21,284 bases of DNA from the NCBI GenBank assembly GCA_000969725.1, contig JXSR01S008952.1; one strand, given 5' to 3'. The DNA is from Ophiothrix spiculata. Taxonomy: Eukaryota > Echinodermata > Ophiuroidea > Amphilepidida > Ophiotrichidae. The notes beneath the pieces were generated by a model. It saw only the letters and a program-made list of their open reading frames with translations. It was not told the DNA's origin and searched no databases. The translations under genes and the position numbers were made by a program. This document shows, one piece after another, positions 1-9,724 of this stretch (position 1 is the first letter of the stretch; each line of letters starts with the position of its first letter).

Positions 1-7
1 AATCATT

Positions 8-213
8 GGGGCAATCTACACGGGAGTGCAAATCCAGATGAATGCGCATCCCCGTAATCCGCTTTGCAGAAGACTGTGGCTACACGGACGCCAGATCTGG
101 ATCTGCTGTACAGCACTCTACGTGCATGTAAGAAGTCTATGCAGATGCGGATCTCATATCTGGATCTCGGATCTGCGCATGCATCTGGATCTGCGCTCCG
201 TGTAGATTGCCCC
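8..213. mobile_element. Short TIR element (MITE-like), about 206 bp
   Basis: Terminal inverted repeats lie at 8-48 and 174-213. The outer 16 bases (GGGGCAATCTACACGG and its complement) match exactly, and the match continues inward with a few mismatches to about 40 bp. The trinucleotide ATT flanks both ends (5-7 and 214-216), so a 3-bp target duplication is possible, but only seven bases are visible on the left. The interior is rich in short GGATCTG-type repeats. There is no coding capacity: the open frames on both strands here are by-products of the inverted repeat. The size and arms suit a non-autonomous DNA transposon. A 3-bp duplication would point to PIF/Harbinger, but ATT is not its usual TWA target, so the superfamily is left open. 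Confidence 0.7.
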
Positions 214-258
214 ATTGTTACTCCTGTAATCCGTTGTATGGACAACTTTTTTCCTTGA

Positions 259-945
259 TTGCGGACCTTGCAGACAGGATAAACTATTATAAACCAAAAT
301 ACGAAAGGCTATTCACATTTTTAAAAAAAGAGAGAGACCAGCTCCCCTTTGAATAGAGACGGATATGTGTGAACTTTCTAATTTGTACGATTCACTTCTG
401 GAAACACCTTCAACATCAAGGATGCCATCTACGGCAAAGTTCAGAAGAGGATCAACCGGCACTTAGAATTAGACCGCTTATTACGGTGATGGGTAACACT
501 GGAATTATTTGGTACACAAAATTCAAGTGTTGTTTTAAGTTTCAAGATTCTTCTAATTAAAGTTATGTGAAATCTCCCTTTTAATCTAAATAAAAGTAAC
601 ACAAATTATCAAACAGCTGTGTAATTTGCATTTAAGATTGACCAACACTCTCTACCATGTAATATTCCATCAACCTACTGTGTAATACAATATTTTGCCA
701 ATTCGTTACACCTGGACTAAGTAGAGACCCTGAAACCCAAATATGCATTTGCCGGAGGATATTTACGTGGGTTGTTAAGTAATTGAAAATTTAACATCAA
801 ATCCACAAATTCAAAACCTCATTCGCTTGAAAATGTTATTTTCTACTAAGTTAATCAATAAAAGTATTTTCATATCTTTTTAACGCAGGCAATTCTAAAA
901 CTACAGGAGAGCTTCATAACAATTGTTGGTCGACGGTTTGTTCAA
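259..945. other. AT-rich non-coding stretch, nothing identified
   Basis: No repeat shared with the rest of the window, no long frame and no recognisable RNA gene was seen. The short open frame at 369-560 has no recognisable motif and is treated as chance. Confidence 0.6.
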
Positions 946-949
946 TCAA

Positions 950-1140
950 AACCAATCACAAACGCCGTTATTAGGAAATCATCACATCAATTTCACCGTA
1001 AACCAGATTTTGATTGACGGCCAATTTGGCGCTAAACCTATGAGCACTTAGATTGTCATTTTTCTCCAACAGCTCCCCAATGCCCTCGGGTTGACGGAGA
1101 AATCGAGATTAAAGGATATAATCCGTTGGCCGTCCTGCGT
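950..1140. promoter_or_regulatory. Weak cluster of CCAAT and E2F-like sites
   Basis: This is the most GC-balanced stretch of the first 3 kb. It contains CCAAT pentamers at 952-956, 1021-1025 and 1077-1081. At 1025-1032 there is a perfect match to the E2F consensus, TTTGGCGC, within a near-palindrome (TTTGGCGCTAAA) at 1025-1036. CCAAT plus E2F sites are typical of cell-cycle promoters, but such short words also arise by chance. No open frame or recognisable exon follows on either strand. The minus-strand frame at 1048-1230 has no recognisable protein motif. It could be a distal promoter or enhancer, or only a chance cluster. Confidence 0.15.
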
Positions 1141-1230
1141 TGTTTCACTTGACCAAACGAGCTCTCCAAACGATTTATTTTGTATGGAATTGTTACAGTT
1201 TATAGACGCAAGGAACAAAATGAAATACAT

Positions 1231-3067
1231 AAATAAATATACGTGAAATCAGGGTTGAGTATTTTATACAAAAAGACCAAACACCTTCGAATTACCAGTT
1301 TATTTTCAAAGGCAATTAGTGTCTTATGTTTATATGCAGAGGTAATATTTTGTTACATACAAACTCATTATTAACAATAGGGGCTTTTCTTCAAAAATAA
1401 GGGTGTTTAATAGCATGTTTCAAATCCAATATGGAGCCTGTAATGAGATCCAAAATAACCGCCAAAAATGTGTAAAATCAGATTATATCAGCCAAAAAAA
1501 TCAGTTGAAAGTGAACCGACTTTGACAAACCACACAATATTTGAGTCAAATTTATATATATGACATTAATCAGTTATCAGGTGTATTATAGACGGAAGAC
1601 ATTTTGAACTGCAATTTACGGTGGGTAAATTGTTGCGTCGGATAAAGTCACCATTTCCGTTATAGAATATGATGATTAGATTTTGTTATTTTCAACACCT
1701 GCAGCCAGTTCGTTTTGCATGGTTATTTATTGATATCACGTGGGTGGATCACACTTCATGAAATTCATTCTTAGAGTTAACATTAAGAACATAAACAAAT
1801 TAGCTTTTACTAAACCGTTAGATGTGTAGGTAAACTAACCGTTTTAAGGACATTAAAATCTTCATTTTATTCTTACACTGAGATATTTTTCTGGGTCGCC
1901 AGACAATTTCAAGTGGTTTCAAAATCGTTTTGTAAATAAATACATGTGATAATGGTAAACAATATTCGAAATAGTTCCAATGGAAGTTCAAATTAAGTAA
2001 ATCAAAAAGTTTATGGTTTATTTGAGACGCTTTAATCCTGTAAAAACTTTCAATATAGCTACCTGCAAGCTACTGTAAGCTACGTTAATACAGATGTCAG
2101 TTCACGTGATGCATTTAGTGTAAATGGAGCAAGGCATGGTTATTAAAATATTTGCTATTGTCTTGCAGATGGATGTAATATATTTAGAATTTCATATAAT
2201 ATCAAATACTATCGATACTATTGCCATTTCTATTACCATAATTGTTATACCATAAATAACTGGTATTGCGTTAAAAACAGGTCCTTCAAATATGATGGAT
2301 CTGTATATTACCTAAGAAAATGGTAGAAAATATGCCTTTTTTTGCTAAAACGTTTTTCTTTAAGTATTTTGGGAAATTTGGTATTATATGAAAGGTCTAT
2401 GTATACTCTATGCATAAAAAGTGAACTTTTCATGATTTTAATTAATGAAGTTATACTTAAAACAATTAGGGAACACGATGGATCGGGTGGTTGAGTGAAC
2501 GGTGGTTGAGGCAAGCATAGGATTACATGAAAAGTGTACGAAAGCTATGATTTATAAACACGTGTTTTTTAAAACTGAAAATGTTGAGGTCATATTTGCT
2601 GAATAAACTTCAATGAAATAATGTATAATGCTAAAACATGTATATATGTATATATTGACATATTATCCGAATTTGTTGTTTCTTAATGGCTTATATGTGA
2701 GTAATTTTCTCTATACATTACAGTACAAAACATGCATTTATACTCGAAAACTTTAAAAACGGCATATCTTTTGACTGAGTCGAAGTAGTTGGTAAAAGTT
2801 ATACATTTGTAAAAGGAAACTTAACGAGGAATCCAATTTTGTGATTAAGGTTTAGGTTGTGTATGTAGGAAAAAAATTATGACCAATAAATGCCCCAAAA
2901 TTAATGAGTCGTTTCATAGATTTTGACCATCCTCAGTATTTTAACCACATTGAAATTGGTCACCAAATGTATTAGTTTATGGAAGGTCATCATTTCATCC
3001 TTCAATTGAAGACTATAGAATAAGAAGTACTTAAGTCACATTTTGACGAAATTGAGTTATTGGTGGT
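1231..3067. other. AT-rich non-coding stretch with minor simple repeats
   Basis: No gene is visible. Small features are a near-tandem GCTAC-containing repeat around 2057-2085, the 10-mer GGTGGTTGAG repeated 15 bp apart at 2486-2495 and 2501-2510, and a TATG/TA-rich microsatellite near 2640-2658. The stretch at about 2755-2850 reads like the low-complexity subterminal sequence often seen next to mariner-type ends, but no terminus was found beside it. Confidence 0.55.
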
Positions 3068-3144
3068 TTTGAGATAACTCTAGTGTACGATGCGTATTTC
3101 TCCATTTGAGATAACTCTAGTGTACGATGCGTATTTCTCCATTT
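3068..3144. repeat. Exact 37-bp tandem duplication
   Basis: A 37-bp unit occupies 3068-3104 and is repeated without mismatch at 3105-3141, with three further bases of a third unit. No difference is visible between the copies, so the duplication is recent, or is kept uniform by slippage or conversion. There are too few copies to call it a satellite. It overlaps no other element. Confidence 0.95.
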
Positions 3145-3756
3145 CTTTATCTGAAGGACAAACATTATTTTGACAAATGCTTAAGTAATTTTTTGCATGG
3201 TAAGCGGTCGTCACGCTCGAATGAATTCTGGGTCAAAATGCTCTAAATATGTCGAGTTGCATATCAAATTAATCGTTTCGTCGAGTAGATTACAAATATA
3301 TATACTTTTATATATCTAGAAGGTTTGCTTAACCAGATATGAGCCGAAATTCACTCAAACGTGTAATGAGTTCAATTGGTATGATTGCTATGGAGAAGAA
3401 TTTGCAAAATTAGATATGGTGGATAGTGAACACGTACGGATTGCATAATTCAATTCCTTTGCGGGTGAAACTGAACACAAACGTCATACGTTGGTCATCG
3501 ACTGGTACCGTTACTTTAATGCTCTAGATCATATATTTGTATCACGTTTAACCTGTCTGTATCAGTAGTAAGTACAACAATTGATGCAGCGACACATCCA
3601 CTTTACAAATGCAAGCGCAAAGAGTCAAAGACCTGTTTGATTCTAGCAATACGTATTAAATTGAACACGCTGCTCATGGAATCGTTCCGTTTAATCACAC
3701 ATTGCTTTTATTTATACAAACCCAGGTCGCAGATATTGACATTAATCAATGGATCA
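3145..3756. other. Non-coding stretch, nothing firm
   Basis: No gene is seen. A short phrase near 3581-3597 resembles the 'TGATGCAGCGACACAT' phrase of the A-D repeat family, so the array may start a little upstream of 3757, but the match is too short to annotate as a copy. Confidence 0.5.
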
Positions 3757-5337
3757 AAGAGAGCTATGGACATTGAACTAGCAAATGGTGGACTTCAGAT
3801 AAAAAATTTATAGAAAGTGACTCTTTTTCAAAATTGACCGGTGAGAGTACAAAATTTGTTTGGAATTTCACACCGAAAATTAATCTTCCATTTGCAAGGG
3901 CTTTCTCTTTGATATTTTACATTCAGCATGTAACTATGCCTTTTAAGCAACTTCATTCATTCTACAATGTAATACTTGAAGGTCAAGAACATGTAACTTT
4001 TTGGTAACGTTTGTGACATTTGAGATTGGAATGACCCATATATTGATAATAACTGCGTTTTTCCTTTTACCTCAGGCCACGTACTTAATGAACACCCTAG
4101 TATATTTTGCTTTGTATCATCAAGGTATTACCCAGGTAATGTTAAACAAACAAATCTTGACATTTTTCTCAATTTTCTTAAAACAAGACAAGTTTGTTAG
4201 GCAATTACGGTAGTAGCGTGACAGTGTACAGTTGTTTCACTCTTGTCTTTTATTGGGACCCACTTACCATTTTTACGCTGTGCTTCAAATCTATCGTCTC
4301 TTTTAAATCGAAATCTTGAATAATGCATTGGTATTTATTACCGTCAACTAATGCAGCGACATATTCCAATGTTCTGGTGTGTGCATAAACAGAGTGATCT
4401 GTGAATATTCATACGTCTTTAAGGGGCCTGTTAAGGCTTTTTTCATAAATGTTTTTTGCTCTGTAACTCAGCAACGGATAATTATATTCAAATAAAAGTA
4501 TATATTCCTAGAAGCGGATTTGCATACTGAACATGATGGTCAGGTCATTTTTGGACCAAAATGCGCAATTTTGGACCTATGGTCCAAAAATCATGTTTTG
4601 GGCCCACAATTTTACGGGAAAGCTAACTAAATTTTGCTTCGGTAAAAATTTTAACCAATTTAATTTTTAGAATCTAGAAAGCAATATCTGGGATCGCTTT
4701 TCTTTTTTTTTTCTTAGTTTTTGAGATATCGCCAAAAATTGGTCCAAAAAATGTCAAAAATCCCACTCCTGACACCATTTTTGGAAAAATATGCCACATT
4801 TTGACCTATTTTGGCAATATTTCAAAAAATAAGATACAAATCAAAAATTTGAGAAATGCGTTCCTAGATATTGCTTTCTAGATTCTAAAAAGTAAAATGG
4901 TCTAAATTTTTGGGCCAAAAACATGATTTTTTGACCTTTTTTGGACCTTAGGGCAATAATTTCACACTTTGGTCCAAAAATAAGCTGACCATCATGTTCA
5001 GTATGCAAATCCACTTCTAGAAATGTATACTTTGATTTGGATTTAATTATCCGTCGCTGAGTTACAGTCCATAACCCATTTCTGAAAATGAAGGGTTGAC
5101 ATGGCCCTTAAAGATATATATATATAAAGTAAGATTGATCAAATAATTAAAAAAAAAACTTGTTATTTTGTTTATTGATTGAATCGCGCGACAATATTAT
5201 CAGTAGATGGTATTTCTGTCAAAGAATGCATATTGCAAGGCACGTTCATGCACCCATGGGTGTCTATAGTAGGCCAAGGTTACGATATTAAAGCATTGAA
5301 GGCAATATAAGATTAAAGGAATAGTATCATCTGTGCA
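3757..5337 (+). repeat. Dispersed repeat family 1, copy A (split by an insertion)
   Basis: This is the first of four direct copies of one low-copy repeat. Its 5' module (about 3757-3965) matches copy B at 6017-6220, including the phrase GAGAGCTATGGACATTGAAC and the CATTCAGCATGTAACTATGC block. Its middle module (about 4040-4418) and 3' module (from 5108 to about 5337) match copy C at about 8136-8735 closely. Between middle and 3' modules, 4423-5107 is an inserted foldback absent from copy C. The small open frame at 4001-4213 lies in the middle module and is interrupted in copy C, so no protein is supported. Its function and class are unknown; no terminal repeats or target duplication were found for the family itself. 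Confidence 0.85.
4423..5107. mobile_element. 685-bp foldback MITE inserted at TTAA (piggyBac-type target)
   Basis: The element is flanked by TTAA at 4419-4422 and 5108-5111. Copy C of the host repeat reads straight through the same site with a single TTAA (CGTCTTTAAAGAT near 8520-8531), so the insertion and its 4-bp duplication are defined exactly. The ends are GGGGCC and GGCCC. The outer 130 bp or so of each arm pair well, and the match continues with gaps to a centre near 4765, so nearly the whole element is one inverted repeat. The motif GGTCCAAAAA or its complement recurs at least six times (for example 4551, 4580, 4740, 4971). There is no coding sequence. TTAA duplication is the hallmark of piggyBac-type transposition; I infer mobilisation in trans by such a transposase. 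Confidence 0.9.
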
Positions 5338-5512
5338 TGCTCTAAAATTCCGATATAGTGCGCTTTTTCCAAGTTCTTGTAATGTGTCATTCTATTTATA
5401 CAGGCTATAAAATGTGACAAAATATTTTTACCTTTGATTTATGACGATTGCAACCTTCGGGTTTTTTTTATCAGCGATGAGATCTGTTGGTATTGTGATG
5501 ACGAACATAATT
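5338..5512. other. Spacer downstream of copy A
   Basis: Short AT-rich spacer between the end of copy A and the next inverted-repeat element. A run of eight T lies at about 5462-5469. No feature is assigned. Confidence 0.4.
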
Positions 5513-5975
5513 CATGCACCACTGTTTGATCACTTATAATATATAGCCATTTATAGCCTAAGGCACATTATTGGTGGCGCTATTTCTATAAATCAAGTTT
5601 CCAAGTTTTAAGAATCTATGACCCTTAGTTTTGACATTTGCCACATGGATAAGGTAAAGGAGTCCAAAAACAAATTTTATTCATGTAAAATTCACACAAT
5701 AAATATTTAATTTATGCAATATGCATATAATTAATTTCAAAAAATGAATAGCGCCACCAATAATGACATTTCTAAACATGGGCTAAAAATGATGTATTTT
5801 GATCTAAAATGACCATTTTTTGAGATAAAATGTGAAATTAAATTATGGAAACAAAAATTACAGCTCAACACCTAATTCCAGAACTAATTTAAACACTTTT
5901 AGGAGCCTGCATTTATTGTTACAGTGCATTTTTGTCGAAAAATTAATAAATGAACCCATCAAACAGTGGTGCATG
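5513..5975. mobile_element. TIR element of about 463 bp with 18-bp perfect ends
   Basis: 5513-5530 (CATGCACCACTGTTTGAT) and 5958-5975 are perfect inverted copies of 18 bp. Nothing between them is coding. No convincing target-site duplication flanks the ends. The enclosed sequence holds a second perfect inverted repeat (5566-5584 with 5747-5765), so this may be one element with broken arms or one element nested in another. It separates copy A from copy B of repeat family 1, whereas copies C and D lie almost adjacent without it, which supports later insertion. Confidence 0.6.
5566..5765. mobile_element. Inner 200-bp inverted-repeat element
   Basis: Perfect 19-bp inverted repeats lie at 5566-5584 (CATTATTGGTGGCGCTATT) and 5747-5765. 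The dinucleotide TA sits at 5569-5570 and 5761-5762, so a small Tc1/mariner-like MITE with TTGGTGGCGC ends and a TA duplication is one reading. TA is too short to be decisive. There is no coding sequence. It lies inside the larger 5513-5975 structure. Confidence 0.55.
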
Positions 5976-6016
5976 TTTAGGAGCAAAATATGATGCTCTC
6001 TATAGACAAATCCGAC

Positions 6017-6480
6017 AAAAGAGAGCTATGGACATTGAACTAGCAAATGGTGTTCTTCAGATAAGAAAATTGATTCTTTTTCAAAACTGACCGGTGAGGG
6101 TACAAACTTTGTTCGATTTTCACACCGAAAATTAATATTCCTTTTGCAAGGACTTTCTGTTGATATTTTACATTCAGCATGTAACTATGCCCATTAATGT
6201 TAAGCAACTTCATTCATTCTAATACTTCATTTGTGAATGACTTGTTATGCTTTAATGCTATCCGCTTTCAAAAATCGAATTCTTGAATAATGTATTGTTA
6301 CTTACTTGCGTCACCTAATGCAGCGACACACATCAGCTTTTCGGTGTCTGCATAAAGCCAAATATATGCACTGGGAATATTCATACCGCCTCATAGGTCT
6401 CTAAATAATTGTCTGATTAATCTCTTCGCACGGATAACTCCATGTATCTCGAAAAATAAATGTTTCAGTAGACGTTCATT
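6017..6480 (+). repeat. Repeat family 1, copy B
   Basis: Matches the 5' module of copy A almost collinearly from GAGAGCTATGGACATTGAAC through the CATTCAGCATGTAACTATGCC block. It then joins directly to the TCTTGAATAATG / CTAATGCAGCGACA / GTGTCTGCATAAA block, lacking the roughly 300-bp middle segment present in A and C. Copy D has the same arrangement, so A/C and B/D look like two subtypes alternating in order, as expected from duplication of an A-B pair. Similarity to the 3' module resumes weakly at about 6960-7110, beyond the hairpin at 6537-6838. Confidence 0.8.
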
Positions 6481-6536
6481 CATCATTCGACGAGGCTTAT
6501 TAGTCTGTATTAAATTCATCCGGAGTGTTCATAAAT

Positions 6537-6838
6537 CATGGTTTATAAGAGTTCTAGAATACAAATCCAAGATAAGCACTTACTCGATATATTCCAATTC
6601 TTGACAGGGACCTTGGTCACTCGATGACTGATTGGTTGGGAGTTATTGACTAGCAACTTTAGATGATACTGATGACGTCACCATCATCAAAGTGTCATCG
6701 TAGTGTCATCTTTGGTTGCTAGTCAATAACTCATCACCAATCAGTCATCGAGTGACCAAGGTCTCTGTCAGGGATTGAAATATATTATCGAGTAAGTGCT
6801 TATCTTTGATTTGTATTCTAGAACTCTTTTAAACCATG
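6537..6838. mobile_element. 302-bp foldback element (near-perfect hairpin)
   Basis: The two halves are inverted copies centred at about 6687. For example CATGGTTTATAAGAGTTCTA at 6537 pairs with the complementary end at 6838, and TCACTCGATGACTGATTGG on the left pairs with its complement near 6740-6765. The arms are about 145 bp with few mismatches and leave a loop of under 20 bases. TGACGTCA lies at 6673-6680 beside the loop. A 9-bp direct repeat, CTTATTAGT, occurs at 6496-6504 and 6842-6850 and could be a hAT-like duplication, but it sits 32 bases outside the left arm, so this is uncertain. It is non-coding and interrupts copy B of repeat family 1. Confidence 0.85.
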
Positions 6839-7257
6839 AGACTTATTAGTGACCTGGGCCATGGGAATGACCTGGTGCTTTTTCTCGCTTTGCTTAATAT
6901 TTTATGGTGTATTTTATGATATAAAGTTTATGAAAATAGCATCATTTTATTTGAATTAAATTATCTTTTTTATTTTGTATTGCCTCACTCGTATAAATGT
7001 CATCAGTGTATAGAATTTCATTCTGTTCAGGAACATTGTCTATTGCAAGTCATATTCATTGCAAGTCACATTCATGCCATAAAGGCACTATTCATGCTCT
7101 TAGACTCTCGGCATATACCATAGTTATAAAATGTATACAATTTGGAGAAATGCAATTTATACTAACTGTTTAGCATTTGCTATAATACAACAGCACATCT
7201 TAAACGTTTAAAACTCTGAACGCAAATTACTGGTATTAGATATATTATACAAATATA

Positions 7258-7404
7258 GACTGCTTTGAGGGGCATGGTTTAAATTATTTTCCCGAGGTGA
7301 TCTCAGAACCATGAATATGCCTGAAGCGAAGCTGAGGGCATATTCATGGTTTTGAGATCACCGAGGGGAAATAATATAAACCATGCCCCGAACGAAAAGC
7401 AGTC
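7258..7404. mobile_element. 147-bp hairpin element
   Basis: The left half (7258-7325) and right half (7335-7404) are inverted copies with about 70-bp arms and a very small loop. They start with GACTGCTTT and include GGGGCATGGTTTA and CATGAATATGCC with their complements. Weaker pairing of AT-rich flanks may extend the structure to about 7235-7432. There is no open frame and no clear target duplication. The sequence just downstream (about 7480-7615) is less AT-rich and also includes a small inverted repeat around TCAATGC/GCATTGA, so this hairpin could be one end of a longer element whose limits I cannot set. A transcript through it would fold into a strong stem. Confidence 0.8.
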
Positions 7405-8135
7405 AATATTCGTTTTATATACCGAATATATAGATTGTTGTCATCTGGTTGGTTAAAAGAACCGAAAATGATTTACGATATATGTTTCTCCTTTCAATGC
7501 CTACCGCGCCATATTGAGCGCAAAATGCATTGAGAGGGCCTAGTGAAAAATATGCCCCGGACCTAGTTAAATCCAAGCCCGCACTTTTAACCAATCGAGG
7601 ACAGGAATCTATATTATGAGGTATGTAAACATAACTATAGCTAATGTTTACGCAAATGGAAATTTACACACACGCCACTGTTAGCACTCAAAAGTGTTGG
7701 AACACTAGATAGACTGTAACACCATTTGAACATGTGCTTGCTGAAGTGTTCTGATTCCTTGCATCTGTTTTACTGATTTGTAGCACATTATTTTAGAGTG
7801 TTTCAATGTCAAATGTCCAAACAGACACTGTTTGAAACAGACACTGTTTCTAATTAGAATGGTAATTTTCTTATTCAGAAATTTATATACATGTGGCCTT
7901 GAAGACACACAGTCTGTTAAAAACGAAACACATACAGTTAGCTAAAGTTCAAGCATTAAAATCTGTCAAAGATAACCAAAGATTGTAAGGTTATTGTTTA
8001 CGTTTTATATAAACGAATCACGTCCAACACTAACAAGTTATATAAAAGTGTCTGTAAAATAAAAAACGAAAGTAGATATTTACCTGAAACAAATATTCAT
8101 CGAAAAGGTTAAACTACCTATACATTAATAAGAAC
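7405..8135. other. Non-coding stretch between hairpin and copy C
   Basis: No gene is recognised. The minus-strand frame at 7705-7908 has no known motif. A 15-bp word, AAACAGACACTGTTT, is repeated with a one-base spacer at 7819-7833 and 7835-7849; each copy is itself partly palindromic. The remainder is plain AT-rich sequence. Confidence 0.5.
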
Positions 8136-8735
8136 TGCATTTCTCCTTTTACCTCAGGCCACGAACACCCCTAGTATTTGCTTTTATCATCAAGGTATAC
8201 CCAGAAAAATGTGTTAATAAAAGCATCGAAAAAACAAATCTAGACTTTTCTCAATCGTCTCAAAACAAGAAAAGTTTGTTAGGCAATTACGTTAGTAGCG
8301 TGACGATGTATAATTATACCTAAGACGCAGTTGTTTCACTCTTGTCATTACTTGGGACCCACTTACCATTCTTAAGTTGTGCTTCAAATCTATTATATTA
8401 GCTCTTTTAAATCGAAATCTTGAATAATGCATTGGTATTTATTACCGTCAACTAATGCAGCGACATATTTCAATGTTCCGGTGTCTGCATAAACAGAGTG
8501 GTCTGTGAATATTCATACGTCTTTAAAGATCTCTATATAAAGTAAGATTCTTTTTATTTTGTTTATTGACTGAGTCGCGCGACAATATCATCAGTTAATG
8601 GTATTTATTTCAAAGCAGATGCATATTGCAAGGCACGTGTATGCACCCTTGGGTGTCTAAAGTAGGCCAAGGTTACTTCATTAAAGCTTGGAAGGCAATG
8701 TAAGATTCAAAGAATATTATCATCTGGGCGTTAGC
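8136..8735 (+). repeat. Repeat family 1, copy C (uninterrupted)
   Basis: Collinear with the middle and 3' modules of copy A: CCTTTTACCTCAGGCCACG, AAGTTTGTTAGGCAATTACG, TCTTGAATAATGCATTGG, CTAATGCAGCGACATATT and GTAGGCCAAGGTTAC all recur. It reads continuously through the TTAA (about 8523-8526) where copy A carries the 685-bp foldback, and so serves as the empty-site control. Small indels against A break any shared reading frame, which argues against coding. Confidence 0.85.
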
Positions 8736-8836
8736 AAGTTGCACTTATCCGTTGCCTTCTTCAAGAGACTTTAACAAATGTACAAAAAAAAAGATACTTA
8801 AATCAATTTTACTTCATAGACTTAACGAATTTCATT

Positions 8837-9110
8837 CAGCATGCAACTATACACATGAAACACTAAATTTACAAAAACACTTCACTTACAATGATAACAG
8901 ATTGTTATGCCTTAAATCTCTCAGTTTTTCAAAATCAAAATCATGAATTATACATTGTTACTTATGTCAGTCTCACTTATGCGGCGATGATATTTTCAAG
9001 TTTCCGGCGTCAGAATAAAGCCAAAGACACGGTTTGTGAATGTTTACACCTTAGAACTACACAATTATAAAGTAAGATTGCCTGATAATCTTGCTTCAAC
9101 GGATATCTTC
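8837..9110 (+). repeat. Repeat family 1, copy D (diverged)
   Basis: A more decayed copy of the B subtype. It retains CATTCAGCATGCAACTATAC, ACATTGTTACTTATGTCAG, a GCGGCGATGATATTTTCAAG variant of the 'GCAGCGACA' block, and AATAAAGCCAAA shared with copy B. Weak similarity to B continues to about 9110. It begins almost directly after copy C, so C and D form the compact version of the A-B pair. Confidence 0.65.
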
Positions 9111-9720
9111 GCAAGTAGTTCTTTTTTATTTCTATTGTCTCAATACTATAAACTCCTTAACTCAGATGAACTTAGAGATAATGATGCTTCTACCGGGAAA
9201 ACCACACAATGCGTCGGAAAAATCGGGAAATATGACTTTGCTCCAAATGAAAAATTGCCCTGTTACGCCGCTGTACATATCAATGTCTTTAGATATATCT
9301 TAACGAACACAATGTGCACGTCTTGTGGAGGAAAAAATACAAAATTTTATTCTACAAATTCATTCAAGCGACAGCGCAATGAGAAATTTAACACACACTG
9401 AGCAGTTCTAATTTATCACTTAAATTTAGGCCCTTTCCAAAGAACACTCTTCCCAATAAATTGAAGTTGGAAAGCTTTTGTCTGTGTATAATGTAATGGG
9501 ACATCTTGATATTATAAGCAAGATATTTCGTGTGGTCACTTGTAAAGTCAACTAACTTGTACAATCTGAATAAGGTCTATTATCCTTTTCGTATCCTACG
9601 TTTGGTACCACTTGATTAACATCACAATAGTTAATGTCCGATTTTTTGTACTAGTATTTTTGAGAGTATCTAATGGTCGCACTTGATCAAAATGTAATGC
9701 TAGTGTATGACCTAGCTTTA
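9111..9720. other. Non-coding stretch holding the longest chance ORF
   Basis: The longest open frame of the window, about 121 codons at 9036-9401 on the plus strand, begins inside repeat copy D. Its translation shows no domain, signal peptide, membrane segment or repeated pattern that I can name, and the frame is not kept in the related copy B. At this base composition about one stop-free run of more than 105 codons is expected by chance in the six frames. No gene is called. Confidence 0.5.
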
Positions 9721-9724
9721 TTTA

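Noticed and set aside
3757..9110. CRISPR-like array
   Set aside because: The repeats are hundreds of bases long, diverged and irregularly spaced; the setting is eukaryotic.
9036..9401. 121-codon plus-strand open frame, the longest in the window
   Set aside because: It starts inside decayed repeat copy D, is not conserved in related copy B, has no recognisable domain, and about one such run is expected by chance at this base composition.
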